Shown: positions 46,801 to 58,311 of the stretch, one piece after another
Numbering within the stretch: the first letter of the stretch is position 1
Layout of the letters: the number at the start of each line of letters is the position of its first letter
NCBI GenBank assembly: GCA_020698575.1
Contig: CM036243.1
Span: 42,685,095-42,749,094 of the forward strand
DNA length: 64,000 nucleotides
Direction: 5' to 3'
Source of the DNA: Bostrychus sinensis
Lineage: Eukaryota; Chordata; Actinopteri; Gobiiformes; Eleotridae
Notes under the pieces: model-generated
The model's input: only the letters and a program-made list of their open reading frames with translations
The model's database searches: none
What the model was told of the DNA's origin: nothing
Made by a program: the position numbers and the translations under genes

Positions 46801-49536
46801 TGATGCCACACTTCTCAAGATAAATTTGACCAAATTTGAGCACATTCGGATAAACGCCCCAGGAGGAGATAGAAAACGTACGACGTGTACAAAAACTGCT
46901 GAGTCATGCTTTGGGATTTTTATTCCAATATGGACGACTTCCTGTTTGTCGTGCGGTGTTGCCGTAATAATATTTTTTACTTGTCCTGTCATAATGCATC
47001 TCTGTACCAAATTTGGTGATAATACGATGAAATTTTTTTTGACCGTACTCCCATAGGCGCAATGTTATAAAAATTTTGTGGTGGCGCTGTCGCGCCAAAT
47101 TTTATTATTTGTTAATATGGCCTATAATAAAAATTAGCTTGCCACCAACCTGAATTTTGGGCAGATTTTTGTGCAAGTTTGTAAATGTTCACTGGGTGAA
47201 ATTTGCGATACCGTGAAGTAAGAAGAAAAATAAGAAGAAGAAGAAATATAGCCGCAAGCGGCAATCATAGGCCCTCGCCCGCCGCGACCCGGAGCTGTGC
47301 CAGATTTACTAAACTTGCTGCATTTGGCTCTGTAGAAATTTACCAAATGTTTTGTGATCCATAGGATTACATTGTGTAGGATTCCCATTCAAATTTAATG
47401 ATAGGTTTTCTGTTGTTGCCACGGAAACACAGTTAGAGTTAGAACATAGGTCCCATTGACTTTTTTTGTTGCTGGGGTGAGACGTACATGTGTGCCAAAT
47501 TTTGCACATTTATGATGAACTAAATTTTTTCTGTTGCATTAAAGATTTATAGTGTTTTCCCATTAGAATAAAATGGGGGGTTTCAATCATTGCCACGGCA
47601 ACACCATAAAAAAAATGACATAGGTCTCATTGGCTTTTTTGATCAGGGTGACATAACAGAATTTTCTGCCAAATTTCGTACATTTCTAAAAAAGTAATTT
47701 TTTTGCGTGCCATATAAATATTTGCTTCATTCTGTAGGGGGCGCTAACGTGCCAAATTTTATTTCTTCTTTCTAAATGGATCAAAGACTGGGATGTTAAT
47801 AAGTGTTTCAAATTTGAGGAAAATTGGAGTTCGCTTGCGCGAACTGTAGCATTTTATGTTTACGTAAAAATCGATAAAATTTTCGTAAAGTTTGCGGCTT
47901 CGCCGCATGAAAACCGTAAAAGATTCTACAAAAATTTTGATAACTTTTGATGCCACACTTCTCAAGATAAATTTGACCAAATTTGAGCACATTCGGATAA
48001 ACGCCCTAGGAGGAGATAGAAAACGTACGACGTGTACAAAAACTGCTGAGTCATGCTTTCGGATTTTTATTCCAATATGGACGACTTCCTGTTTGTCGTG
48101 CGGTGTTGCCGTAATAATATTTTTTACTTGTCCTGTCATAATGCATCTCTGTACCAAATTTGGTGATAATACGATGAAATTTTTTTTTTACTTACTCCCA
48201 TAGGCGCAATGTTAAAAAATTTTTGTGGTGGCGCTGTCGCGCCAATTTTTATTATTTGGTAATATGGCCTGTATTAAAAATTAGCGTGCCACCAACCTGA
48301 ATTTTGGGCAAATTTTGGTGCAAGTTCATAAACGTTCACTGGGTGAAATTTGCGATACCGTGAAGTAAGAAGAAAAAGAAAATATAGCCGCAAGCGGCAA
48401 TCATAGGCCCTCGCCCGCCGCGACCCGGAGCTGTGCCAGATTTACTAAACTTGCTGCATTTGGCTCTGTAGAAATTTACCAAATGTGACATAATTTTGTG
48501 GTCCATAGGATTACATTGTGTAGGATTCCCATTCAAATTTAATGATAGTTTTTCTGTTGTTGCCACGGAAACACAGTTAGAGTTAGAAAATAGGTCCCAT
48601 TGACTTTTTTTGTTGCTGGGGTGAGACGTACATGTGTGCCAAATTTTGCACATTTATGATGAACTAAATTTTTTCTGTTGCATTAAAGATTTATAGTGTT
48701 TTCCCATTAGAATAAAATGGGGGGTTTCAATCATTGCCACGGCAACACCATAAAAAAATGACATAGGTCTCATTGGCTTTTTTGATCAGGGTGACATAAC
48801 AGAATTTTCTGCCAAATTTCGTACATTTCTAAAAAAGTAATTTTTTTGCGTGCCATATAAATATTTGCTTCATTCTGTAGGGGGCGCTAATGTGCCAAAT
48901 TTTATTTTTTCTTTCTAAATGGATCAAAGACTGGGATGTTAATAAGTGTTTCAAATTTGAGGAAAATTGGAGTTCGCTTACGCGAACTGTAGCATTTTAT
49001 GTTTATGTAAAAATCGATAAAAATTTCGTAAAGTTTGCGGCTTCGCCGCATGAAAATCGTAACAGATTCTACAAAAATTTTGATAACTTTTGATGCTACA
49101 CTTCTCAAGATAAATTTCACCAAATTTGAGCACATTCGGATAAACGCCCCAGGAGGAGATAGAAAACGTACGACGTGTACAAAAACTGCTGAGTCATGCT
49201 TTCAGATTTTTATTCCAATATGGACGACTTCCTGTTTGTCGTGCAGCGTTGCCGTAATAATATTTTTTCCTTGTCCTGTAATAATGCATCTCTGTACCAA
49301 ATTTGGTGATAATACGATGAAGTTTTTTTTGACCGTACTCCCATAGGCGCAATGTTAAAAAAAATTTGTGGTGGCGCTGTCGCGCCAATTTTTATTATTT
49401 GTTAATATGGCCTATATTAAAAATTAGCTTGCCACCAACCTGAATTTTGGGCAAATTTTTGTGCAAGTTCGTAAATGTTCACTGGGTGAAATTTGCGATA
49501 CCGTGAAGTAAGAAGAAAAAGAATAAGAATAATAAT
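43802..49536. repeat. Five tandem 1.15-kb units in a 2.29-kb dimeric pattern
   Basis: Units begin ATATAGCCGCAAGCGGCAAT at 43802, 44957, 46092, 47246 and 48382 and are joined by AAGAAGAAAAA-type purine linkers. Lengths alternate 1155, 1135, 1154, 1136, 1155. Units 1 and 3, and 2 and 4, are near-identical, so the repeating block is a dimer of about 2290 bases; unit 5 is an intermediate variant. Each unit holds hairpins: GCGGC-loop-GCCGC, GTTCGY-loop-GCGAAC and GGCGC-loop-GCGCC. Unsupported reading frames of 100-137 codons recur only because the units are copies. The array is preceded by an (AAT)n run. Confidence 0.9.
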
Positions 49537-50690
49537 TAAAGCCGCAAGCGGCATTGGTAGGCCCTCGCCGGCCGCAACCGGAGCTGGAGCAGAGGAGAAA
49601 CCATTTTGCCAAATTTTTTGTTGGTACCTTTTGATAAAAAAACGGCAAAAAGCGTCCTAATACTCCATAGAACTGCATTGAATGTAATTCCCATTGGAAT
49701 AAAATGGCAGAATTCGACCATCGCCATGGCAACACCGAATGAAATACGACTTGGGTACCATTGGAATTTTTGATCAGGATGACATCAAGAATATTTGTGC
49801 CAAATTTGACAAATTTTCATTCAAGTATTATTTTTTCTGTCCATAGAAATTTTTGTTTCAGTCCCATTGGAATAAAATGGCAGGTTTCAGTCATCGCCAT
49901 GACAACACAGTATAAAATATGACATGGGTCTCATTGGCTTTTGTGATCGGCGTCACATAAAGTATTTTTCTGCCAAGTTTCGTAAATTTTGAAAAACTAA
50001 ATTTTTTACTGACCATATAAATATTTGTCTCATTCTGTAGGGGGCGCTATTGTGCCAAATTTCATTCTTTCTTATTTAATGGGTTTAGGCTTGGAGGGTT
50101 TATGAGTGTTTAAAATTTGAGCCAAATTGGAGTTAATATGTGCGAATTGTAGCAAATTGCAAGGTACGGAGAAATCGAAAAAAAATTCGTAAACTTTGCG
50201 GCTGCGCCGCACAAAAACCGTAAAACTTTTGCGAAGAATTTGGATAACTTTTAATGCCCCACTTCTGTAGATGATGTAGAAGCCATTTTGAGCTAATTTA
50301 GGTAAACTGCCCAAGGAGGAGATAGAAAAAGTACGACGCGTGCAAAATTGCTGACTCAGCACTTCGCAGATTTCAATCCAAGATTACCGACTTCTGGTTT
50401 GTCAGGGGGCGTGGCCATAATAATATTTTTTGTTTGGCTCCACCTCAGCAATGTGATTACCGAATTTGGTGGGTCTGCGACAAACTTTACGTTAGGCCGC
50501 CTCCCATTGGCGCAATGTATTTTCAATTTTGTAGGTGGCGCTGTCGCGCCACTTTTGTATTGTTAAGTATGGCGCCTAAATAAAACAAAATTTTTCAGCA
50601 CACCTGAATTTTGGGCAAAATTTGGTGAGTTTTCATAAATGTTCAGGGGGTCAAATTAGCGCTCAAAGAGCAGAAGAAAAATAAAAAAAT
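49537..50690. repeat. Sixth, diverged unit of the 1.15-kb family
   Basis: It starts GCCGCAAGCGGCATTGGTAG and follows the same block order, with many substitutions by eye relative to units 1-5. Two hairpins survive exactly in the stem: TGCGGC/GCCGCA at 50197-50211 with the loop changed from TTC to TGC, and TGGCGC/GCGCCA at 50536-50551. Confidence 0.8.
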
Positions 50691-51640
50691 AAAGAAGAAG
50701 AAGAATAAAAATAATAATAATTTTAGCAAAAACAATATATCCGTTTACATTATACCCACAAATTATATATTTTCGGAAAGCTCTCGAGGTCCCCCACGTG
50801 ACCGTGGGGTCAAATGTCAATGACGAGCGCTTACGCGCTCGTCATTGACCCACTGAATGTGGCTTCGCCCATTGACTTCCATTCATTTTCAGCCAATACA
50901 AGTATGTGGCTTCCATACCTGAGGTATATATGATTGTGTAGGACTGGATGCCATGAGTGTGTACATGGGAAAGCGCTTCGCGCTTTGTTTTTGTGCGCTT
51001 CGCGCACTTATGAGTGGGCTTCGCCCACTGACTTCCATTCATTCTGAGCGAAAACAAGTATGTGGCTTCCATACCTGAGGTATTTGTGTTTGTGTAGTAC
51101 TTGTTGCCATGAGTGTGTACATGGCAAAGCGCTTCGCGCTTTGTTTTTGTGCGCTTCGCGCACTTTTGGGCAGTGCGCTTCGCGCACTGCTGTGCAGACA
51201 CAATAGGCCCTGCGCCACCCTTGGGGCTCGGGCCTAATAATAATAATAATATTCCTTACAATAACAATGTAGCCGCTTTCGCGGCTACCACGATATATAT
51301 ATTTTCGGAAAGCTCGCGCGCATTGCTACCTGTTCATGGGGGTCCTGAGTCACTGACGAGCACTATAGTGCTCGTCAGTGACTTATGCATGGGCTTCGCC
51401 CATTGAGCTACTTTAGCTCTGAACAATTATAAATATGCGTTTTTCCCACCACATACCTATATGCACTGAAAGTGCACGATGCCATGAGTGTGTACATGAG
51501 TGTTTGGTGAGGGATGAGCGCTTCGCGCTCTGTTTTACGTGCGCTTCGCGCACTTTTGGGGCAGTGCGCTTCGCGCACTGCTGTTCAATCACAATAGGCC
51601 CTACGCCATCTCTGGGGGCTCGGGCCTAATAATTACTTAG
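50691..51640. repeat. Hairpin-dense segment ending in GGCTCGGGCCTAATAATAA
   Basis: Two related subunits (about 50700-51245 and 51262-51625) share ATATTTTCGGAAAGCTC, GCCATGAGTGTGTACATG and CACAATAGGCCCT. They contain about twelve perfect hairpins. Examples are a 15-bp stem at 50816-50849, 9-bp stems at 51170-51190 and 51561-51581, an 8-bp stem at 51269-51288, and a 36-base perfect palindrome at 51348-51383. No coding sequence is supported. Confidence 0.85.
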
Positions 51641-52030
51641 TTTTTTTTTAACAGGAGCTCCGCGCCCCTGGTACTACGGTTACACCAATTTATAAGCCTT
51701 ATACAGGGCAATGAAGGTAGTTTTAATAAATAAACCAAAAAATGAATTTATAAAGATCCTCCCTAATATCTTTAAGTAATCCACATTTAATTATGTCATT
51801 GTTTTGATTATTATTATTATTATTAATAGGTCTACAAGAAGTTATTTTTATTAAATTTGTGGCTCTCACTCCTCTGATTTGTCTTTTGCTGTTGGAGTTA
51901 GTGTTTAGGCGGGGGCAGTCTGTATTTGCTCTGCTAAAATACCTTTATACTGGGTTTGTCCCAGCTCGTAAGGAAGCTCAGAGAAGTGTTTTAAACTCCT
52001 GCTCTGTGCCCGGGGCCCACCTCTGGCTCC
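51641..52030. other. No gene seen
   Basis: Starts with a T run and GGAGCTCCGCGCCCCTGG; AT-rich afterwards. It may include downstream sequence of the LINE ORF1 relic. Confidence 0.5.
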
Positions 52031-52560
52031 TCAGGTTGGACGACTAACGCTATCAGCCATATTTCTACTCAGCAACACGGCTCCATCCAACGTGGGATGA
52101 ATGCCGTCTCTCTGTAAGAGACCGGGCTTTCCCCAAAACGCTCGCCAATTATCAATAAAGCCTATGCCGTTTTCTGGGCACCATCTGGATAACCAGCGGT
52201 TGAATGATGAAGAGCGGCTGTACATTTCATCATTGGTCAAATTCGGCAGGGGACCAGAGAATATTACGGTGTCCGACATCGACTTAGCAAGTTTGCACCG
52301 ACCCTACGTTCAGTCTGAGCACCTCTGATTGTCTCTGGGAGGCGCTGGGGGGCTAGTCTGGCTAGTGCTCCTGCTACTGCTAGCACGGTCCGCGGTCCCT
52401 GTAGCTACCTGGCTAGCTGGCTTAGCCTCAGCCTCCACTGTGCGGAGCCGTGCTTCTAACTGCTCTAACCTGGCTCCAAAACTAAAAACAAACTACACTT
52501 CACACACCTGCTGCTCTCATCACTGAAGGAGGCAGGATTCTCACTGAACATATGGCACTG
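52031..52560 (-). mobile_element. LINE ORF1 relic with an SGNH esterase-like domain
   Basis: The minus-strand frame 52279-52031 reads VIFSGPLPNLTNDEMYSRSS, then NRWLSRWCPENGIGFIDNW and, near the end, RDGIHPTLDGAVLLSRNM. The DGIHP block carries the Asp and His of the SGNH/GDSL esterase fold found in ORF1 of several fish LINEs. Upstream, beyond two stops, LEARLRTVEAEAKPASQ looks like the coiled-coil lead. The N-terminal GDS serine block is not seen. This is a decayed mobile-element relic, not a host lipase gene. Confidence 0.75.
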
Positions 52561-53773
52561 AGCAGAAAAGAGGGGTGAAGGCGGAGGACGAAGACGCCAT
52601 GCTAATGCTAGGCTAAGATAGGCTAACGGCTAACAGAAGTTAGTTTTTAGTCAGTTTTCAGAAGGATTTTATTATTTTTTTGGTCTAAATAAGAAACATC
52701 ACATTAGAAAACAAAAGAACATTCAGGAAGTTGCTGCAGGAACAGATCAATAAACTACAATATATTTATTTTAAATGTGATGATTATGGCTCACAGTTAA
52801 CAAAAAACAAAACTCATTTAGTTAGGACCTAATCTGACAAAAAACATTACTACTGAAATAATATTTTAAAATCACTGTTTTACTTTTAGAATTTAAATTT
52901 AATTTATTACCAATGAAAATATATAATTTCTAAATATTCTAATGTATTGCATGCACAAGAAAAAAATTGATTTGATATTTATATTTTACAAGCTTTGTAC
53001 AAACTCTCTTAAAAACACTCAAACCAAAAAACATTCTTTAAGCACTTTTAAAACAAATTTTAAAACTTTTAAAACACTCTTTAAACACTTAAGCACAGAA
53101 ACACATTTGATTTTATTTTTACATTGTACAAACTCTTTGTACCAAACTCTGATAAAATCTTTTGTCTGAAACAAAACACTCTTAAAACAAGTTTAAAAAC
53201 TCTAAAAACATTCTTAAAACACTTTTAAAACATTGTTAAATGCTCTTAAACACTTAAAAACACAAATGTACTTATGACCTAATAACACAAAAGCATGACT
53301 ATTCAATCTAATATTTTTTTATTTTATTTCACTCAGTGTACAGACTTTTTTTTACTTTTAGAATTTAAATTAAAACAATTAACCAATGAAATTATTTTAA
53401 TTTCTAGATATTCTAATTTATCGCCTGCACAGAAAACACATTTGATTTTATTTTTACATTTTACAAACTCTTTGTACCAAACTCTGATGAAAGCTTTTGT
53501 CTGTTGTTTGTAAAAACGACGTGTGGGCCATAAAACCCAGTTATTATTTACATATTTTAGATATTATTTACACGTGTTAAATTCAACACATATCACATTA
53601 CTACATTCTAATGTACTGTAGTACTTCAGTACTTTAAAGGGACAATATTCTGCTGTTGTTTATATTTTTAAGCCAGACTTGGTTTCCTCTACAACAGCAG
53701 CTCCTTTTACAGACTTTAAAAACATGAGAAAACATTTTATGACTGTACTGGTGCCATAAAGAAACAGCAGAGA
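52561..53773. other. No gene; AT-rich with a roughly 0.4-kb direct duplication
   Basis: Blocks at about 52875-53172 and about 53345-53505 are direct copies. The clearest is at 53090-53172 and 53425-53505, sharing CACATTTGATTTTATTTTTA and CTCTTTGTACCAAACTCTGA. Between them lies TTAAAACACT-type low-complexity sequence. Confidence 0.65.
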
Positions 53774-53788
53774 CCAGCAGGGGGCAGC
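53774..53788 (+). promoter_or_regulatory. Candidate CTCF site
   Basis: CCAGCAGGGGGCAGC matches the core CTCF consensus at essentially every informative position. It lies just beyond the 3' end of the SRCR receptor gene. Occupancy is unknown. Confidence 0.5.
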
Positions 53789-54095
53789 AGAGTGAACACG
53801 GTGGCCCACTTCATTTAAAGAAGAAAAAGAAGTTTATTTCTTTAAACTTTGTGTCTGATCCATTTTCCTCCCAAAGTAAAAATGTCTGTGAGGACTCAGT
53901 GGAAACAGAGCTGACACTGTTTTTGGATAAATGACTGAGAGCAGACTGGATGGAGAGGGCTGGCTGCTGATTGGTCAGTGCTTCCTGGAGTGGGCGGGGC
54001 TTCATGGAACCAAGCGTTCTGAGGCCTCAGAAACTCAGTGCCAGACAATACAGGATTACTCAAACAGAACACAGCTCCAGGTCTGGTTCTGGACC

Positions 54096-54638
54096 AGGAC
54101 TAGACCAGGACTAGACCAGGACTAGACCAGGACTAGACCAGGACTAGGCCAGGACTAGGCCAGGACTAGACCAAGACTAGACCAGGACTAGACCAGGACT
54201 AGACCAGGACTAGACCAGGACTAGGCCAGGACTAGACCAGGACTAGATCAGGACTAGACCAGGACTAGACCAGGACTAGGCCAGGACTAGACCAAGACTA
54301 GACCAGGACTAGACCAGGACTAGGCCAGGACTAGGCCAAGTCTAGACCAGGACTAGATCAGGACTAGACCAGGACTAGACCAGGACTAGGCCAGGACTAG
54401 ACCAGGACTAGACCAGGACTAGGCCAGGACTAGACCAGGACTAGATCAGGACTAGACCAGGACTAGACCAGGACTAGACCAGGACTAGACCAGGACTAGG
54501 CCAGGACTAGGCCAGGACTAGGCCAGGACTAGACCAGGTCTAGACCAGGACTAGACCAGGACTAGACCAGGACTAGACCAGGACTATACCAGGACTAGAC
54601 CAGGTCTAGACCAGGACTAGGCCAGGACTAGACCAGTT
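54096..54638. repeat. 11-bp minisatellite (ACTAGACCAGG), about 49 copies
   Basis: Units of 11 bases, mainly ACTAGACCAGG with ACTAGGCCAGG and ACTAGATCAGG variants. On the minus strand the array follows directly after the predicted stop codon of the receptor tail exon, so it probably forms the start of its 3' UTR or flank. Confidence 0.95.
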
Positions 54639-54725
54639 CTAATCCAGAGGTATTTCTTCTCTCACAGTGGGGTCTTCAGGAGGGGCCCTCTGTCGTCTCC
54701 TCTGGCGACCCCTGGTGGCCCAAAA
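54639..54725 (-). CDS. SRCR-Ig receptor, predicted cytoplasmic tail exon
   Basis: After the acceptor TTGTGTCCTGTAG, a phase-0 exon encodes FWATRGRQRRRQRAPPEDPT then VREEIPLD and a TAG stop. The phase matches the end of the transmembrane exon (AAG|GTACTG at 57808). The basic stretch after a membrane span is a usual stop-transfer signal. No tyrosine-based signalling motif is present. The intron between the two exons would be about 3.1 kb and consist almost entirely of the 30-bp minisatellite. The call rests on splice signals, phase and composition only. Confidence 0.6.
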   Translation of the reverse strand, partial: FWATRGRQRRRQRAPPEDPTVREEIPLD

Positions 54726-54762
54726 CTACAGGACACAAAGAAAATTCTGTTTATACATCAGG

Positions 54763-57700
54763 ACTGAGGGCCCCTAGTGTAATGTACATGACCCTGAGGG
54801 GCCCTATTGTAATGTCCCTCACCCTGAGGGGCCCTAGTGTAATGTCCCTGACCCTGAGGGGTCCTAGTGTAATGTACATGATCCTGAGGGCCCCTAGTGT
54901 AATGTACATGATCCTGAGGGGCCCTAGTGTAATGTCCCTGACCCTGAGGGGCCCTAGTGTAATGTCCCTGACCCTGAGGGGCCCTAGTGTAATGTCCCTG
55001 ACCCTGAGGGGCTCTAGTGTAATGTACATGACCCTGAGGGGCCCTAGTGTAATGTCCCTGACCCTGAGGGGTCCTAGTGTAATGTCCCTGACCCTGAGGG
55101 GCCCTAGTGTAATGTCTCTGACCCTGAGGGGTCCTAGTGTCATGTCCCTGACCCTGAGGGGCCCTAGTGTAATGTCCCTGACCCTGAGGGGCTCTAGTGT
55201 AATGTACATGACCCTGAGGGGCCCTAGTGTAATGTCCCTGACCCTGAGGGGTCCTAGTGTAATGTCCCTGACCCTGAGGGGCCCTAGTGTAATGTCCCTG
55301 ACCCTGAGGGGCCCTAGTGTAATGTCTCTGACCCTGAGGGGTCCTAGTGTCATGTCCCTGACCCTGAGGGGCCCTAGTGTAATGTCCCTGACCCTGAGGG
55401 GCCCTAGTGTAATGTCCCTGACCCTGAGGGGCCCTAGTGTAATGTCCCTGACCCTGAGGGGCCCTAGTGTAATGTCCCTGACCCTGAGGGGTCCTAGTGT
55501 AATGTCCCTGACCCTGAGGGGCCCTAGTGTAATGTCCCTGATCCTGAGGGGCCCTAGTGTAATGTCCCTGACCCTGAGGGGCCCTAGTGTAATGTCCCTT
55601 ATCCTGAGGGGCCTTAATGTAATGTCCCTGACCCTGAGGGGCCCTAGTGTAATGTCCCTTATCCTGAGGGGCCCTAGTGTAATGTCCCTGACCCTGAGGG
55701 GCCCTATTGTAATGTCCCTGTCTCTGAGGGGCCCTAGTGTAATGTCCCTGACCCTGAGGGCCCCTAGTGTAATGTCCCTGACAATGAGGGGTCCTAGTGT
55801 AATGTCCCTGACCCTGAGGGCCCCTAGTGTAATGTCCCTGACCCTGAGGGGCCCTAGTGTAATGTCCCTGACCCTGAGGGGCCCTAGTGTAATGTCCCTG
55901 ACCCTGAGGGGTCCTAGTGTAATGTCCCTGACCCTGAGGGGCCCTAGTGTAATGTCCCTGACCCTGAGGGGCCCTAGTGTAATGTCCCTGACCCTGAGGG
56001 GCCCTAGTGTAATGTCCCTGACCCTGAGGGGCCCTAGTGTAATGTCCCTGACCCTGAGGGGCTCTAGTGTAATGTCCCTGACCCTGAGGAGCCCTAGTGT
56101 AATTTCCCTGACCCTGAGGGCCCCTAGTGTCATGTCCCTGACCCTGAGGGGTCCTAGTGTAATGTCCCTGACCCTGAGGGGTCCTAGTGTCATGTCCCTG
56201 ACCCTGAGGAGCCCTAGTGTAATTTCCCTGACCCTGAAGGGCCCTAGTGTAATGTCCCTGACCCTGAGGGGTCCTAGTGTAATGTCCCTGACCCTGAGGG
56301 GTCCTAGTGTAATGTCCCTGACCCTGAGGGGTCCTAGTGTCATGTCCCTGACCCTGAGGGGCCCTAATGTTCCTGACTCTGAGGGGCTCTAGTGTAATGT
56401 CCCTGACCCTGAGGGGTCCTAGTGTAATGTCCCTGACCCTGAGGGGTCCTAGTGTCATGTCCCTGACCCTGAGGAGCCCTAGTGTAATGTCCCTGACCCT
56501 GAGGGCCCCTAGTGTCATGTCCCTGACCCTGAGGGGTCCTAGTGTAATGTCCCTGACCCTGAGGGGTCCTAGTGTCATGTCCCTGACCCTGAGGAGCCCT
56601 AGTGTAATTTCCCTGACCCTGAGGGCCCCTAGTGTCATGTCCCTGACCCTGAGGGGTCCTAGTGTAATGTCCCTGACCCTGAGGGGTCCTAGTGTCATGT
56701 CCCTAACCCTGAGGAGCCCTAGTGTAATTTCCCTGACCCTGAAGGGCCCTAGTGTAATGTCCCTGACCCTGAGGGGTCCTAGTGTAATGTCCCTGACCCT
56801 GAGGGGTCCTAGTGTCATGTCCCTGACCCTGAGGGGCCCTAATGTTCCTGACCCTGAGGGGCTCTAGTGTAATGTCTCTGATCCTGAGGGGTCCTAGTGT
56901 AATGTCCCTGACCCTGAGGGGCCCTAATGTCCCTGACCCTGAGGGGCTCTAGTGTAATGTCCCTGACCCTGAGGGGCCCTAATGTCCCTGACCCTGAGGG
57001 GCTCTAGTGTAATGTCCCTGACCCTGAGGGGCCCTAGTGTAATGTCCCTGACCCTGAGGGGCCCTAGTGTAATGTCCCTGACCCTGAGGAGCCCTAGTGT
57101 AATGTCCCTGACCCTGAGGGGCCCTAGTGTAATGTATATGACCCTGAGGGGCCCTAGTGTAATGTCCCTGACCCTGAGGGGCCCTAGTGTAATGTCCCTG
57201 ACCCTGAGGGGCCCTAGTGTAATGTATATGACCCTGAGGGGCCCTAGTGTAATGTCCCTGACCCTGAGGAGCCCTAGTGTAATGTCCCTGACCCTGAGGG
57301 GCCCTAGTGTAATGTCCCTGACCCTGAGGGGCCCTAGTGTAATGTATATGACCCTGAGGGGCCCTAGTGTAATGTCCCTGACCCTGAGGAGCCCTAGTGT
57401 AATGTCCCTGACCCTGAGGGGCCCTAGTGTAATGTCCCTGACCCTGAGGGGCCCTAGTGTAATGTATATGACCCTGAGGGGCCCTAGTGTAATGTCCCTG
57501 ACCCTGAGGAGCCCTAGTGTAATGTCCCTGACCCTGAGGGGCCCTAGTGTAATGTATATGACCCTGAGGGGCCCTAGTGTAATGTCCCTGACCCTGAGGG
57601 GCCCTAGTGTAATGTATATGACCCTGAGGGGCCCTAGTGTAATGTCCCTGACCCTGAGGGGCCCTAGTGTAATGTCCCTGACCCTGAGGAGCCCTAGTGT

Positions 57701-57786
57701 AATGTCCCTGACCCTGAGGGGCCCTAGTGTAATGTCTCTGACCCTGAGCGGCCCTAGTGTAATGTCCCTGACCCTGAGGGGCCCTC
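54763..57786. repeat. 30-bp minisatellite, about 100 copies, intronic
   Basis: Units contain CCCTGACCCTGAGGGG and CCCTAGTGTAATGT. Shortened units lacking AGTGTA occur near 56365, 56840, 56925 and 56980. A block at about 56100-56390 recurs with an offset of 475 bases. Units with ATGTATATG recur at spacings of 60, 90 and 120 bases near 57130-57620. Because the unit is a multiple of three, fixed peptide repeats are open on both strands; they are not genes. The array lies between the receptor's membrane and tail exons. Confidence 0.95.
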
Positions 57787-57808
57787 ATGGTGCTCCAGGG
57801 GCCAGTAC

Positions 57809-57894
57809 CTTACAGTAGTAGTACAGAGCAGGGATATAGATGAGCGTCAGCAGGAGAATGAGCAGCGCTCTGATGATCAGCTCAGAGTCCAAGG
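57809..57894 (-). CDS. SRCR-Ig receptor, transmembrane exon
   Basis: Between the acceptor GTGTTCCAG and the donor AAG|GTACTG, 86 bases in phase 1 to 0 encode ALDSELIIRALLILLLTLIY then IPALYYYCK. This is a single hydrophobic span of about 20 residues followed by Tyr, Cys and Lys, as in type I membrane receptors. It follows the Ig exon in the right order and phase. Confidence 0.8.
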
Positions 57895-57981
57895 CTGGAA
57901 CACATCACATGGAGACAGAGACATGAGGCCTTTTTAAACCATTATTATCACGGCTCTGAAGGAAAAACCAGAAGAACTTAC

Positions 57982-58311
57982 CTCCGAGAGAGAGATAGAG
58001 GCTGTGGCTCTGAGAGGAGAAGTTATGGGAGAAAACATGAAGGCGGTAAACGCAGGCGTAGCCTCCTTTGTGGGCGGGGCCGGCGTCAGAGAACAGGAAG
58101 TGGGCGGAGTGATCGACGGCCGGCAGGGTGCGGTTCTGAGCCGGGTCCACAGTGGGAGAGATGAGCTGGAAGGAGCCTCCTGGGTACTGTGGTTCAACAG
58201 AGCACCTGACACTGAAGTCTGAGCCCGGCAGCACCCGGAGCCCCTGCGGCTGGGCCTCGGAGACCCCGTCAGCAGAGACGGACAGGGAGATGTCGGGGCG
58301 GGTCAGTAAAT
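57982..58311 (-). CDS. SRCR-Ig receptor, Ig-like domain exon
   Basis: A 330-base phase 1-1 exon starts at CTCTCCACAG and ends at the donor GAG|GTAAGT. It encodes RPDISLSVSADG, LPGSDFSVRCSVEPQYPGG and DAGPAHKGGYACVY: the two Ig cysteines (VRCSV and YACVY) with a typical G-strand end LYLSLGG. N-glycosylation sequons NRT and NFS are visible. The order SRCR-Ig-TM resembles teleost scavenger-receptor/Ig chimeric receptors of leukocytes; the ligand is unknown. Confidence 0.8.

Noticed and set aside
44308..49346. Recurrent 100-137 codon frames in each 1.15-kb unit
   Set aside because: They recur because the units are copies. In the diverged sixth unit the minus frame is only partly kept and shifts, so there is no sign of coding constraint.
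52031..52279. Host esterase or lipase gene
   Set aside because: The SGNH-like fragment lacks the serine block and has upstream stops; it matches the ORF1 esterase domain of fish LINEs.
54751..57818. Long frames on both strands of the 30-bp array
   Set aside because: The unit length is a multiple of three, so fixed peptides stay open; the array lies in a predicted intron.
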